The position numbers and the translations under genes are program-made. A stretch of DNA of 64,000 nucleotides, taken from Gp6-AA40 sp035647075 (lineage in GTDB: Bacteria; Acidobacteriota; Vicinamibacteria; Vicinamibacterales; UBA2999). Positions 7,895 through 15,124 of the stretch are shown here, piece after piece (within the stretch, counting starts at the first letter, position 1; each line of letters starts with the position of its first letter). The stretch lies in NCBI GenBank assembly GCA_035647075.1, contig DASROF010000124.1, positions 1-64,000 on the forward strand, written 5' to 3'. Under the pieces are notes generated by a model. It saw only the letters and a list, made by a program, of their open reading frames with translations. It searched no databases and had not been told where the DNA came from.

Positions 7895-9888
7895 CCGTCT
7901 GTCCTCTGAGGTGCCAAGGGTGCCTGGGGTGCCAAGGGTGCCTGGTGTGCCAAGGGTGCGAGCGACCGACCTGTGCGCACCGGTAAAGTCTGGACGCCGT
8001 CGCCGTCGATGAACGTGCGATACCAGAGCTCGAGGTTCAGCAGCGACCAGATCGCATCGCCGCCATCGCGCGTTCCGTTGCGATGGTCACGCAGCAAGGT
8101 GGCAACGGCCGTGGCGTCGATGAGCCCGCGCTGTCGTGAACGGCGATCGAGGAGCACCTCCTGAGCCGTCGCGTTCCAGTCGCTGCGCATCCATCGCGCG
8201 AACGGTACCGGAAAGCCCATCTTCGGGCGGCGGAGGATGCGCTCAGGCAGCACCCCGCGCATTGCCTCGCGAAGCACGCGCTTCGTCGTGAACCCCCGCA
8301 GCTTCAGGCGCTCCGGCAGCCGCGCCGCGAACTCCACGAGCTGGTGGTCAAGGAAGGGAACACGACTCTCAATCGATGCCGACATGCTCATCTGGTCCTG
8401 CTTCATCAGGAGCTCCACCAGATACGTCTTCACGTCTGTGTAGAGCAGGCGCCCCAGCATTCCGTTGGCGCCGTTCACTCGTCCGAAATACTCGAGCGAG
8501 TTTGAATACGGATCGCCCGCGGCGCTATGCGGATTCAGCAGCTCTCGCTGTACGCGCAACGGCATCCCGGCAAAGTTGTCGAGGAACATCGCCTCTGGCT
8601 TGCGAGCCATGGCGAGGAACGAGCGTCGAGCGAATCGACCGAGCGTGCCCGGCAACCGGGGAACGATCGACGTCGAGACGACGGACCGAAACAGTGCAGG
8701 GACGAGCCGTTCGTAGACCCCGCCAGCGTTCCAGTTGATCAACGCGCGCGGATACTTGCCGTAGCCGGCGAGCAGCTCGTCGGCGCCTTCCCCTGTGAGG
8801 ACGACTTTTACGTGCTCGCGGGCCAGCGCCGACACAAAGTGCAACGGTACGCTCGACGCGTGTGCGATCGGCTCGTCTTCGTGCCAGATGAGTCGCGGCA
8901 CCGCCCCGAAAAAGTCGCCGTCGTCGATCACGACTTCGTGGCTGATGGCGCCAACGGCCAGCGCGACCTCGCGTGCATAGGTCAGCTCGCTGAACGCACG
9001 ATCGGCAAAGGCCACCGAGAAGGTCTCGATGGGCCGGTGGACTTCACGCGCCATCAATGCCGCCACGGCGCTGCTGTCGATCCCGCCTGACAGAAACATT
9101 CCCAGGGGAACATCAGCCATCAAGCGGAGCCGGACGGACTCCTGCAGCCGGTCGCGGAATTCCTCGATGAGCCGCTGATCGTCTGCGTGATCCAGCGCCG
9201 GGTCCGGGCCGTCGAGTGGAAGATCCCAGTACTGCTCAACACTCAGATGACCGTCTTCAAAGATCAGGCGATGGCCAGGAAGAAGCTTGAAGATGCCGCG
9301 GAAGAGCGTCTCGACTCCAGAGGTGTAGCGCGTGGCCAGCAGTTCGGGGATGACCTGTTCGTTCGGTTCGGCTGCGATCAGGCCGCTTGCAAGGATCGAC
9401 TTGATCTCGGAAGCGAACAGCAACCGGGTGCCCGCGCGCGCCCAGTAGAGCGGTTTGACACCCAGACGGTCCCGCACCAGCAGCAGGCGGCGCGTCGACG
9501 CGTTCCACACCGCGAACGCGAACATGCCGCGGAATCGATGCACGCAGTCGTCGCCCCATTCTTCATGGGCGTGAACGATCGTTTCGGTGTCGCTCTTCGT
9601 CCGATAGCGATGGCCGCAACGCTCGAGCGTCGGTCGCACGTCACCGTGGTTGTAGATCTCGCCGTTGTAGGTGACCCACACGGTGCCGTCCTCGTTGGAC
9701 AGCGGCTGATGGCCACCGGCGAGATCGACGATGCTGAGACGACGATGTGCGAGAACGGCGTGAGGATCGGAGTAGAGCCCGGCACCGTCCGGGCCGCGAT
9801 GCGCGAGCACGTCGCGCATTCGCGTCGCCGCCGCGACCTCGTCAGCGCCGATGCCTTCTGAGTCGACTATTCCGGCGATGCCGCACAC
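7891..9888 (-). CDS. Asparagine synthase-like amidotransferase (exosortase-locus type)
   Basis: A 665-residue class II glutamine amidotransferase. The GTG start is followed directly by Cys2 (MCGIAGIVD), the N-terminal nucleophile, which fixes the start. The glutaminase domain runs to about residue 210 with HRGPDG (30-34) and YNGEIYN (74-80); the synthase domain has the pyrophosphate loop SGGIDSS (267-273). Paralogues in exopolysaccharide/exosortase loci are thought to amidate a sugar acid rather than make asparagine. The C terminus (about residues 644-661) is a three-copy LAPQAP-like repeat encoded by an 18-base tandem repeat. It is the first gene of unit C, behind a strong sigma-54 promoter. 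A paralogue lies at 25408-27351. Confidence 0.9.
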   Translation of the reverse strand: MCGIAGIVDSEGIGADEVAAATRMRDVLAHRGPDGAGLYSDPHAVLAHRRLSIVDLAGGHQPLSNEDGTVWVTYNGEIYNHGDVRPTLERCGHRYRTKSDTETIVHAHEEWGDDCVHRFRGMFAFAVWNASTRRLLLVRDRLGVKPLYWARAGTRLLFASEIKSILASGLIAAEPNEQVIPELLATRYTSGVETLFRGIFKLLPGHRLIFEDGHLSVEQYWDLPLDGPDPALDHADDQRLIEEFRDRLQESVRLRLMADVPLGMFLSGGIDSSAVAALMAREVHRPIETFSVAFADRAFSELTYAREVALAVGAISHEVVIDDGDFFGAVPRLIWHEDEPIAHASSVPLHFVSALAREHVKVVLTGEGADELLAGYGKYPRALINWNAGGVYERLVPALFRSVVSTSIVPRLPGTLGRFARRSFLAMARKPEAMFLDNFAGMPLRVQRELLNPHSAAGDPYSNSLEYFGRVNGANGMLGRLLYTDVKTYLVELLMKQDQMSMSASIESRVPFLDHQLVEFAARLPERLKLRGFTTKRVLREAMRGVLPERILRRPKMGFPVPFARWMRSDWNATAQEVLLDRRSRQRGLIDATAVATLLRDHRNGTRDGGDAIWSLLNLELWYRTFIDGDGVQTLPVRTGRSLAPLAHQAPLAPQAPLAPQRTDG
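7911..7961. repeat. 18-base tandem repeat, about 2.8 copies
   Basis: The unit GTGCCAAGGGTGCCTGGG recurs at 7911, 7929 and 7947 with few changes. It lies in frame in the 3' end of the amidotransferase gene and encodes six-residue units on the minus strand (LAPQAP type). The family core ends before it, so it is probably an expandable, dispensable tail. Confidence 0.85.
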
Positions 9889-9901
9889 GGTCGTTCAGTC
9901 G

Positions 9902-9917
9902 AGCAAGCGGAGTGCCA
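9902..9917 (-). promoter_or_regulatory. Sigma-54 (-24/-12) promoter, TGGCACTCCGCTTGCT
   Basis: The minus strand reads TGGCAC, five bases, TTGCT, a full match to the RpoN consensus with GG and GC ten bases apart. The predicted transcript start is near 9891, only 2-4 bases before the GTG of the amidotransferase gene, which would be an almost leaderless mRNA. Two sigma-54 activators are encoded in the window (42065-45322). Confidence 0.7.
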
Positions 9918-10027
9918 CGAAAGTGCTCGAAAACTGCCGCCGAATGTTCCGTTGTCAAACGAGGATGGAACCGCGTGGGAGTGAAACGGAAAACGTTTAC
10001 TCTGCCGTGGCGGTGCGTACAAGACAG

Positions 10028-10065
10028 TTCCAGCCGTCACGCGGTCCGCGCGATGACGGCTGGAA
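10028..10065 (-). terminator. Strong hairpin, probable transcription terminator of unit B
   Basis: TTCCAGCCGTCA and TGACGGCTGGAA form a perfect 12-base stem around a 14-base loop, starting 22 bases after the stop of the Pro-Thr-rich lipoprotein gene on the minus strand. The following T content is weak (CTGTCTTGT), so termination may be only partly factor independent. Confidence 0.6.
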
Positions 10066-10086
10066 GCGGCAAGCGAGAGGTAAGCG

Positions 10087-10644
10087 CTACTGTTTCTGCA
10101 ACTGCACCGTCGGCCCGGTGAGGCGAGTGCCCGTGCTCGTCACCCAATCCGTTCTGAAGGTGTGGTCCCCGGGAAGCGCACTGCACCACCGCGTCGTCCG
10201 ATCGTAGGTTTCCCCTGGCGAGAGCGTGACGTTGTCCGACGCACTGCTTACCTGTGAGCCGTCGAAGAAATTAAGGCGCTGGCTCATCGTGACCGGGGAG
10301 CTTCCGTCGTTCTTCAGCAGCTGTCTCCACACCCACCGATTAGGGGTGCTCGAATCGCATCCCTCAACGGCAGCGCCCGTCCATGGCACCGGGTTCGGTG
10401 TGATGGTGATGGTGATGCCCGCTCCTCCCGGACTCGGCGTCGGGGTGGGTGTGGGTGTTGGTGTTGGCGTCGGCGTCGGGGTTGGCGTCGGCGTTGGCGT
10501 GGGCGTTGGGGATGGTGTCGGCGTCGGCGTCGGGTCCGGCGACGTCGGCGAAGTGCTTCCGCACGCCACAGCCAACAACAGGGCCGCGAGGCAGACGAGT
10601 AGTAGTGAATAGGTTCGTAACAAAGTGACTGACTTCATCGCCAT
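10087..10644 (-). CDS. Pro-Thr-rich secreted lipoprotein of unknown function
   Basis: A 185-residue protein. The ATG at 10644 has a GGAGAG ribosome site, preferred over an in-frame upstream start. It begins with a signal peptide ending in a lipobox-like sequence (LLLAVACGS, cysteine near residue 28). A long Pro-Thr/Ser linker (about residues 38-75) follows, then a folded domain of about 105 residues with two cysteines (VEGCDSST and TRWCSALPG) and beta-rich sequence such as RLNFFDGSQV. The layout suggests a surface or periplasmic lipoprotein with a flexible stalk. It lies 44 bases downstream of the lyase-like gene and is probably co-transcribed with it. The globular domain is not recognised. 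Confidence 0.75.
   Translation of the reverse strand: MAMKSVTLLRTYSLLLVCLAALLLAVACGSTSPTSPDPTPTPTPSPTPTPTPTPTPTPTPTPTPTPTPTPSPGGAGITITITPNPVPWTGAAVEGCDSSTPNRWVWRQLLKNDGSSPVTMSQRLNFFDGSQVSSASDNVTLSPGETYDRTTRWCSALPGDHTFRTDWVTSTGTRLTGPTVQLQKQ
10436..10545. repeat. Low-complexity GGCGTC/GGTGTT hexamer repeat encoding the Pro-Thr linker
   Basis: A run of GT- and GC-rich hexamers (GGCGTC, GGTGTT, GGCGTT and variants) encodes the Pro-Thr dipeptide repeat of the lipoprotein on the minus strand. There are no spacers, so this is not a CRISPR array. It could vary in length by slippage. Confidence 0.8.
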
Positions 10645-10688
10645 GGACTCTCCGTTATTGGCAAAAGCTCCACATACCTTCAACGGCC

Positions 10689-13259
10689 TCAATGGCGAGC
10701 AAAAGCTGCACCGGATGCCGCAACTGCTGAAGGACAGGGCTTTCCGGCTGAAACGGGCCGCCAGTCGGATCCATGGATGAGCAGGGAGTCGGTCGCCGCC
10801 TTGGCACTAAGTGGTAAATCGCGTCCATTGAATCGGGCGATTGGGAATCTGAGGATTCCCCGCGCGACCAAACGCCGCGGTGGCTCGCCGGAGCAGAAGT
10901 CAATCTCGTCATCACCGAGTCCGACGTGCAGATCCCTGATGACAGCGTCCGCAGTCAGCGACAGCCATCGATCGCGGGCCGCGTTGACGTGTCGCGCGTC
11001 GACGGCCGACACCGCGCGGAGACGTCCATTCTCGGTGGCGTAGTGGAGCATCGTGGCGTCGGTCTCAAATTCGCCGACACGCCGCATGCGCCGGCTGTCC
11101 GCAGAGGCTGCCGGCCGCACCATGAACAGTGCTGTGCGCGAGCCATCGGCGATCTCGACGATCACCGCGTCGTCGCCGGACGTTGCTCGACCGACATGCC
11201 GCATTCGCGGAGCGACGAACCGTCGTCCCTCTCCAATCCAGGTGACCAGCGTGACTGGTGCATCCGCAGTCGTGGCGAGTCGCACGGTATATGTCGGCAG
11301 GAGCTGTCCGTACACGGGTGCACACCAGCCGCCCCGCATTGAGTCACCCCTGACAGCGCTGACGTCTCCGCCCGAGCAGAGCATCAACATGCCGTTGCCG
11401 TTGGCGTCCTTGGCGCGCACGTGGTCGCGCGCAACCGTGACGTGCCAGATCGGATCGAAGTGCCAATGCGCCGCCGCACCGATGCGCTCGACATCGCCAT
11501 CGATGACATCGACGACGAGCCAGCCCCAGTCGAGTGTGCGGACGACGGTCCGGCGATGACGTGCCGGCGCATAGCCGTCATGTGCGGCTTCGATCCAGTC
11601 GAACGCCGGATTGGTGCGCCATCCTGCCGGACGTGCGTCAACTGTGGAACGCCAGTGAAAAGGACCTGCGGGAACCGACTGCGAGCGGTCGTTGAGCGTG
11701 ACGGTGTTGTGGCTGATGCTGCTGCGCATCTGGTCGCGCAGCTGCGGATCCATCGTATAGGTGGAGGTGCCCGGATCGATGAGCACCGCGCGTCCGTCGA
11801 TCGACAGCGTCAACGACAGCGCGTCGGCATGTGCGTGTCCGCCGTTGAGATATCCGTGGGAGCCCACATCGACCACTGCGTGGCTTCCGTCGGCGCCTCG
11901 GGCGGCGAAGTATCCAGTGTCGGCGAGCAGGCGGGATGTGGAGCTCACGTCGGTGGCCGTCCTGAATCGGATGGCTTCAGGCCCCGCAAGCCAGGCCACT
12001 TCCTCTGGAACGCCCCAGGGAGCGAGTTCTGGCCGCTGAAGAACGACGGCCGCGAGCGCGAGCGAGTCGCGCACGTCGTTGCACGCGCGACCTGTGATCG
12101 GCCACAACATGCCGCCATCGTCGTCGCCAAGGAGCGGCAATACGCCGTTCGGGTCCGCCAGCGTCAACGTGAAATCCGCCAGTCGGCTCGTCGCGTTCTC
12201 GAACCGGCGTGCCGCATCGACGTCCCCTGCAAGACGCGCCGTCAGCGTGGCGAGCAGGTAGAAGTCCAGCGTATAGCGCTGGTAATGAGTCGAGCGTTCA
12301 ACGTGCCCGCCGTCAGGCAGGATCTGCCGGTCGATTTCGGTGAGAAGTACGGAGCGTCCCGTGTTGATCCACCGGTCGCTGCCGGAGAGTTCCGGAAGTG
12401 CTGTGCCCACGACATACAGCGCGAGCGCCTCACCGGTGAGATGTGTGTTGGGGCTGAAGTAGTAGGAGAGGTGATGCTCGACGTGCGTCAGCTGCCGATC
12501 GATCGCGATGAGCATGTCGATCAGCCACGGCGAACTCTCCACTGCGACGTCCCACCTTCCAAGGCGCCGCTGGCCGAGCAGGAAGTGGAGTGCAGACGTC
12601 CAGGAAAGTGTGCGGAGTCCGATTTCCAGCATGCTGGCCCAGTTCACGCCGACGAGCGGCGGATTCTCAGCGAGCCAGTCGTTGAGCTCCACCAGGATTT
12701 CCCGCGCGTATCGAGCGTCTCCCGAGAGCCAGGCTGCGCGCCCAAGAAGGAGCCAGTGCTGATGACGATTCAGCTCCCAGATGATTTTGTGATCGCCGAT
12801 TCGCGGGTCGAGAAACGGAACGTCCGCATAGAAGACTCGGGGTGCGCATCGTCCGTGAACGGGATCCGCGTGCCAGTCGATGCGGCCATCCCGGGCGCAG
12901 GGAATTCCCTTGTAACCAAGAAGATCGAACCGCCCCTGCATCACTCGGTCGGCATGGCCTGTCGCGGACGCCAGGGCAGCCGGCCATTGGCCGAGCACGG
13001 TACCGCGCATTGCCGGCGCTCGTGCCGGATCGAGGACGAAGCGCGTTCGCCGCTCGGTCATGTGAGAGATAAGGGTCCGCTGCACGGCGGCCCAGTCGCT
13101 GCGATCAATCGCCTCGGCGCTGCCGTGACGTTCGGATGTGGACAGGACCTTTCGAATGTCGGCACGGTTCCACCGGGCAGCACCGACGCGCACGTGGATG
13201 CGTTCGGCAATGCGGTGCAGCACTTCGGCAGTGCGCCACTTCCATTCCTGACGCGACAT
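10689..13259 (-). CDS. Heparinase II/III-like (alginate lyase family) polysaccharide lyase
   Basis: An 856-residue protein from the ATG at 13259; the frame extends further upstream, but that part overlaps the glycosyltransferase gene. The N-terminal half is the helical toroid of heparinase II/III proteins (WELNRHQHWLLLGRAAW and GVNWASMLEIGLRTLSW). The C-terminal half carries the beta-sandwich with GGHAHADALSL, LIDPGTSTY and SISHNTVTLN, the conserved His/Tyr region of the family. Such enzymes cleave uronate-containing polysaccharides by beta-elimination, and in polysaccharide operons they may trim or release the polymer. No clear signal peptide is seen. It lies in unit B between a glycosyltransferase and a lipoprotein gene, and a shorter homologue is at 23399-25396. 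Confidence 0.85.
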   Translation of the reverse strand: MSRQEWKWRTAEVLHRIAERIHVRVGAARWNRADIRKVLSTSERHGSAEAIDRSDWAAVQRTLISHMTERRTRFVLDPARAPAMRGTVLGQWPAALASATGHADRVMQGRFDLLGYKGIPCARDGRIDWHADPVHGRCAPRVFYADVPFLDPRIGDHKIIWELNRHQHWLLLGRAAWLSGDARYAREILVELNDWLAENPPLVGVNWASMLEIGLRTLSWTSALHFLLGQRRLGRWDVAVESSPWLIDMLIAIDRQLTHVEHHLSYYFSPNTHLTGEALALYVVGTALPELSGSDRWINTGRSVLLTEIDRQILPDGGHVERSTHYQRYTLDFYLLATLTARLAGDVDAARRFENATSRLADFTLTLADPNGVLPLLGDDDGGMLWPITGRACNDVRDSLALAAVVLQRPELAPWGVPEEVAWLAGPEAIRFRTATDVSSTSRLLADTGYFAARGADGSHAVVDVGSHGYLNGGHAHADALSLTLSIDGRAVLIDPGTSTYTMDPQLRDQMRSSISHNTVTLNDRSQSVPAGPFHWRSTVDARPAGWRTNPAFDWIEAAHDGYAPARHRRTVVRTLDWGWLVVDVIDGDVERIGAAAHWHFDPIWHVTVARDHVRAKDANGNGMLMLCSGGDVSAVRGDSMRGGWCAPVYGQLLPTYTVRLATTADAPVTLVTWIGEGRRFVAPRMRHVGRATSGDDAVIVEIADGSRTALFMVRPAASADSRRMRRVGEFETDATMLHYATENGRLRAVSAVDARHVNAARDRWLSLTADAVIRDLHVGLGDDEIDFCSGEPPRRLVARGILRFPIARFNGRDLPLSAKAATDSLLIHGSDWRPVSAGKPCPSAVAASGAAFARH

Positions 13260-14430
13260 GCGCCCCAGCCGATCGATACGAACCCGTGTCACACCGATCC
13301 CTCGGCTTCCAGGGTTCCGCCGCCCGCGGTGCGAACCGGGGACGCGAGACGTCGATAAACGTCCAGCCATGAGCCGCGGACGCGTTGCCAGTCGTATTCG
13401 GCGCAGGCATCGTGTGCGGCCGCGCCAGTTGCTGCCCGAAGTCAGGCTGTTCCATCAGCTCGATGATCCGGGCCGCGATCGCCGTGGCGTCGTTATCGGG
13501 CGCCAGCAGACCGTGCACGCGATCTGCCAGGACAGCTGGTACGCCGCCGACCGCGGTGGACACCACCGGCAGGCCGCTCGCAAACGCCTCCAACACCGAT
13601 AGCGGCATGTTGTCGGTGGTCGGGGTCTGGACGTAGATATCAGCGATCGCGCAGTAGGCGGGAATCTCCTGCGGAACCACGCTGCCCACGAAGTTCACTC
13701 CCTGAAGTCCAAGGCTCACGGCGAGCGTCTCCAGCGCCTGTCGCTGCGAGCCGCTGCCGACAAGCGTCAGCGTCACGTCGGGACAGTGCTCCTGCACCAG
13801 GGCGAACGCACGCAGCGTGCAAGCCACGTTGTAGACCGGCTCGAAGTTGCGCGTCGACAGCAGCGTCAACGGTCGTCGCCGTAGATCACGCACGCGGTAA
13901 CTGAAGTCGCGACGATCGACGGTGTTGCAGATCACCACCGCGTCCATCCGGAATCGGCTGAAGACGTTCTTCAGGAACAGCGACGGCACGACATTCAGAG
14001 CAACGTAGCGGCGTAGCACCGTTCGTGCGATCCATGAGTTCCGCAGGTGACCCTCTGCTTCGCCGCTGTGATAGTTCAGCAGGACCGGTTTGCCGAAGAG
14101 TCGGGCGACGACAATCGCCGGAAGCGGGGCCAGCAGAAAGGATGAGTACGAGGCCGAGAATACGTGGACCACGTCTGCCTTCCTGACCTCGCGGAAGAGC
14201 AGCGGCCAGTAGAACAACTGTGTAACGAGCGTGCGCAGGTACTTAATGTGAAGCAGACGATCCAGTGGGCGCGGCGGCATCGGATTGATTGGAACAATCC
14301 AGGCCTCCACGGCGGGATCGTTCGTCCAGCCCTGGAGGAGCCGGCGCGCCTGAACAGAATGGCCACCCAGAATCCGAAGCGAGGCGACAACGATCGCAAC
14401 GCGCAGACGACGATCGGCAGGGGCTCGCAT
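13105..14430 (-). CDS. Glycosyltransferase family 4 protein, C-terminus apparently frameshifted
   Basis: The first 340 residues are a normal GT4 (GT-B) enzyme: ILGGHSVQARRLLQGW near the N terminus, LLNYHSGEAEG in the middle and the donor-site block MPLSVLEAFASGLPVVSTAVGG near residue 285. After QQLAR (about residue 336) the sequence becomes Pro/Arg-rich and unlike the family. The +1 frame over the same DNA instead encodes the typical ending (ACAEYDWQRVRGSWLDVYRR) and stops at 13289-13291, just before the start of the lyase-like gene. One missing base near 13418-13424, in CGGCCGCG, explains this. Either the gene is recently damaged or the sequence has an error. The uninterrupted frame to 13105 is given here. 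Confidence 0.75.
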   Translation of the reverse strand: MRAPADRRLRVAIVVASLRILGGHSVQARRLLQGWTNDPAVEAWIVPINPMPPRPLDRLLHIKYLRTLVTQLFYWPLLFREVRKADVVHVFSASYSSFLLAPLPAIVVARLFGKPVLLNYHSGEAEGHLRNSWIARTVLRRYVALNVVPSLFLKNVFSRFRMDAVVICNTVDRRDFSYRVRDLRRRPLTLLSTRNFEPVYNVACTLRAFALVQEHCPDVTLTLVGSGSQRQALETLAVSLGLQGVNFVGSVVPQEIPAYCAIADIYVQTPTTDNMPLSVLEAFASGLPVVSTAVGGVPAVLADRVHGLLAPDNDATAIAARIIELMEQPDFGQQLARPHTMPAPNTTGNASAAHGWTFIDVSRPRFAPRAAEPWKPRDRCDTGSYRSAGAHVASGMEVAHCRSAAPHCRTHPRARRCCPVEPCRHSKGPVHIRTSRQRRGD

Positions 14431-14891
14431 ACGGCTGGGTCTCGTCCGATTCTGTCGAGGTGCAAACTGGATGACCTGAGCGGTAGAAAATGGGGCTCAG
14501 CCGTATGCAGTTGGTGGCAGGATGCTTCGCCTCATCCGTATGTTGCGGTCGTCAATTCCATGACTGTGACGATCGATGTTCTGCCTGTTGGCGACGATCA
14601 GAGCAAGTGTTTTCGTCCGCGCCCGAGGACAACATCGAAATAAATTTTCGGCATTGCGAGTGATGGATGTCGTCGCGCGTCGATCACACGCTCGCGACGG
14701 TCGTTCGCGCGCTGTTGGGGACGCTCAACGCGCGTTCGATGCTCGATCGAAGCGCGCGTTCAGCATGCGACTTACCATTCTGATCGTTACGCCGCCGGTT
14801 TTGTAATCAAAACCCGCATCGTCCTGCCCGGCGCTGCACGGCAGCACGCGAAATCACTCGAAATTTCGCGATCTTCTGTCGTTGGCGCACG

Positions 14892-14907
14892 CGGCCCATC
14901 ACTTGCC
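14892..14907 (+). promoter_or_regulatory. Sigma-54-like (-24/-12) promoter, CGGCCCATCACTTGCC
   Basis: GG and GC are spaced by ten bases and TTGC is intact, but the -24 half (CGGCCC) matches TGGCAC only in part. The predicted transcript start is near 14918, leaving a 207-base structured leader before the GTG at 15125. Confidence 0.4.
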
Positions 14908-15008
14908 CTACAGTCGCTCGCAGTCTTCTCCAACCCAATCTGAGTTTTTCTCACGGCCCGATTCCTCTTCGACGTTTGGAGAGAGCGGGCTGGCGGCCAA
15001 AGGAGCAC

Positions 15009-15120
15009 TGCGCTCGTAGGAGCGCACGCGCAGCGGGAGCCTTCTGCCTCTCCTCCGTTCGTCCTGCGGGCTCGCCGCATCGCCGACGCGGCAAGTCCGA
15101 GTCGTCGGCCGAAGGAGGAG
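15009..15120 (+). promoter_or_regulatory. Structured 5' leader with possible ribosome-site sequestration
   Basis: TGCGCTC-GTAG-GAGCGCA (15009-15026) is a perfect 7-base stem. GCCGAC (15082-15087) can pair with GTCGGC (15104-15109). CTCCTCC near 15050 is complementary to the ribosome site GGAGGAG (15114-15120) of the downstream gene. This could be a translational switch. It does not match a riboswitch class I recognise. Confidence 0.35.
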
Positions 15121-15124
15121 TGCA

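Larger units (their letters stand above)
14431..15124. other. 694-base divergent intergenic region; holds a probable promoter and structured leader, no gene seen
   Basis: No coding frame with family resemblance was found on either strand. The half next to the glycosyltransferase start shows only weak promoter-like sequence. The half next to the secreted-protein gene has a sigma-54-like site (14892-14907) followed by a GC-rich leader with several hairpins. Confidence 0.6.

Noticed and set aside
10436..10545. Possible CRISPR-like repeat array
   Set aside because: Hexamer repeats without spacers that encode a Pro-Thr linker in frame.
11421..13358. 645-codon open frame on the plus strand
   Set aside because: Antisense shadow of the heparinase-like gene; Arg/Val-rich with no domain or ribosome site.
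14460..14485. GG/GC pair resembling a sigma-54 promoter for the glycosyltransferase unit
   Set aside because: Spacing is 11 bases instead of 10 and the flanking bases do not match.
15009..15120. c-di-GMP (GEMM) or other known riboswitch
   Set aside because: Hairpins are present, but the conserved unpaired bases of the known classes could not be found.
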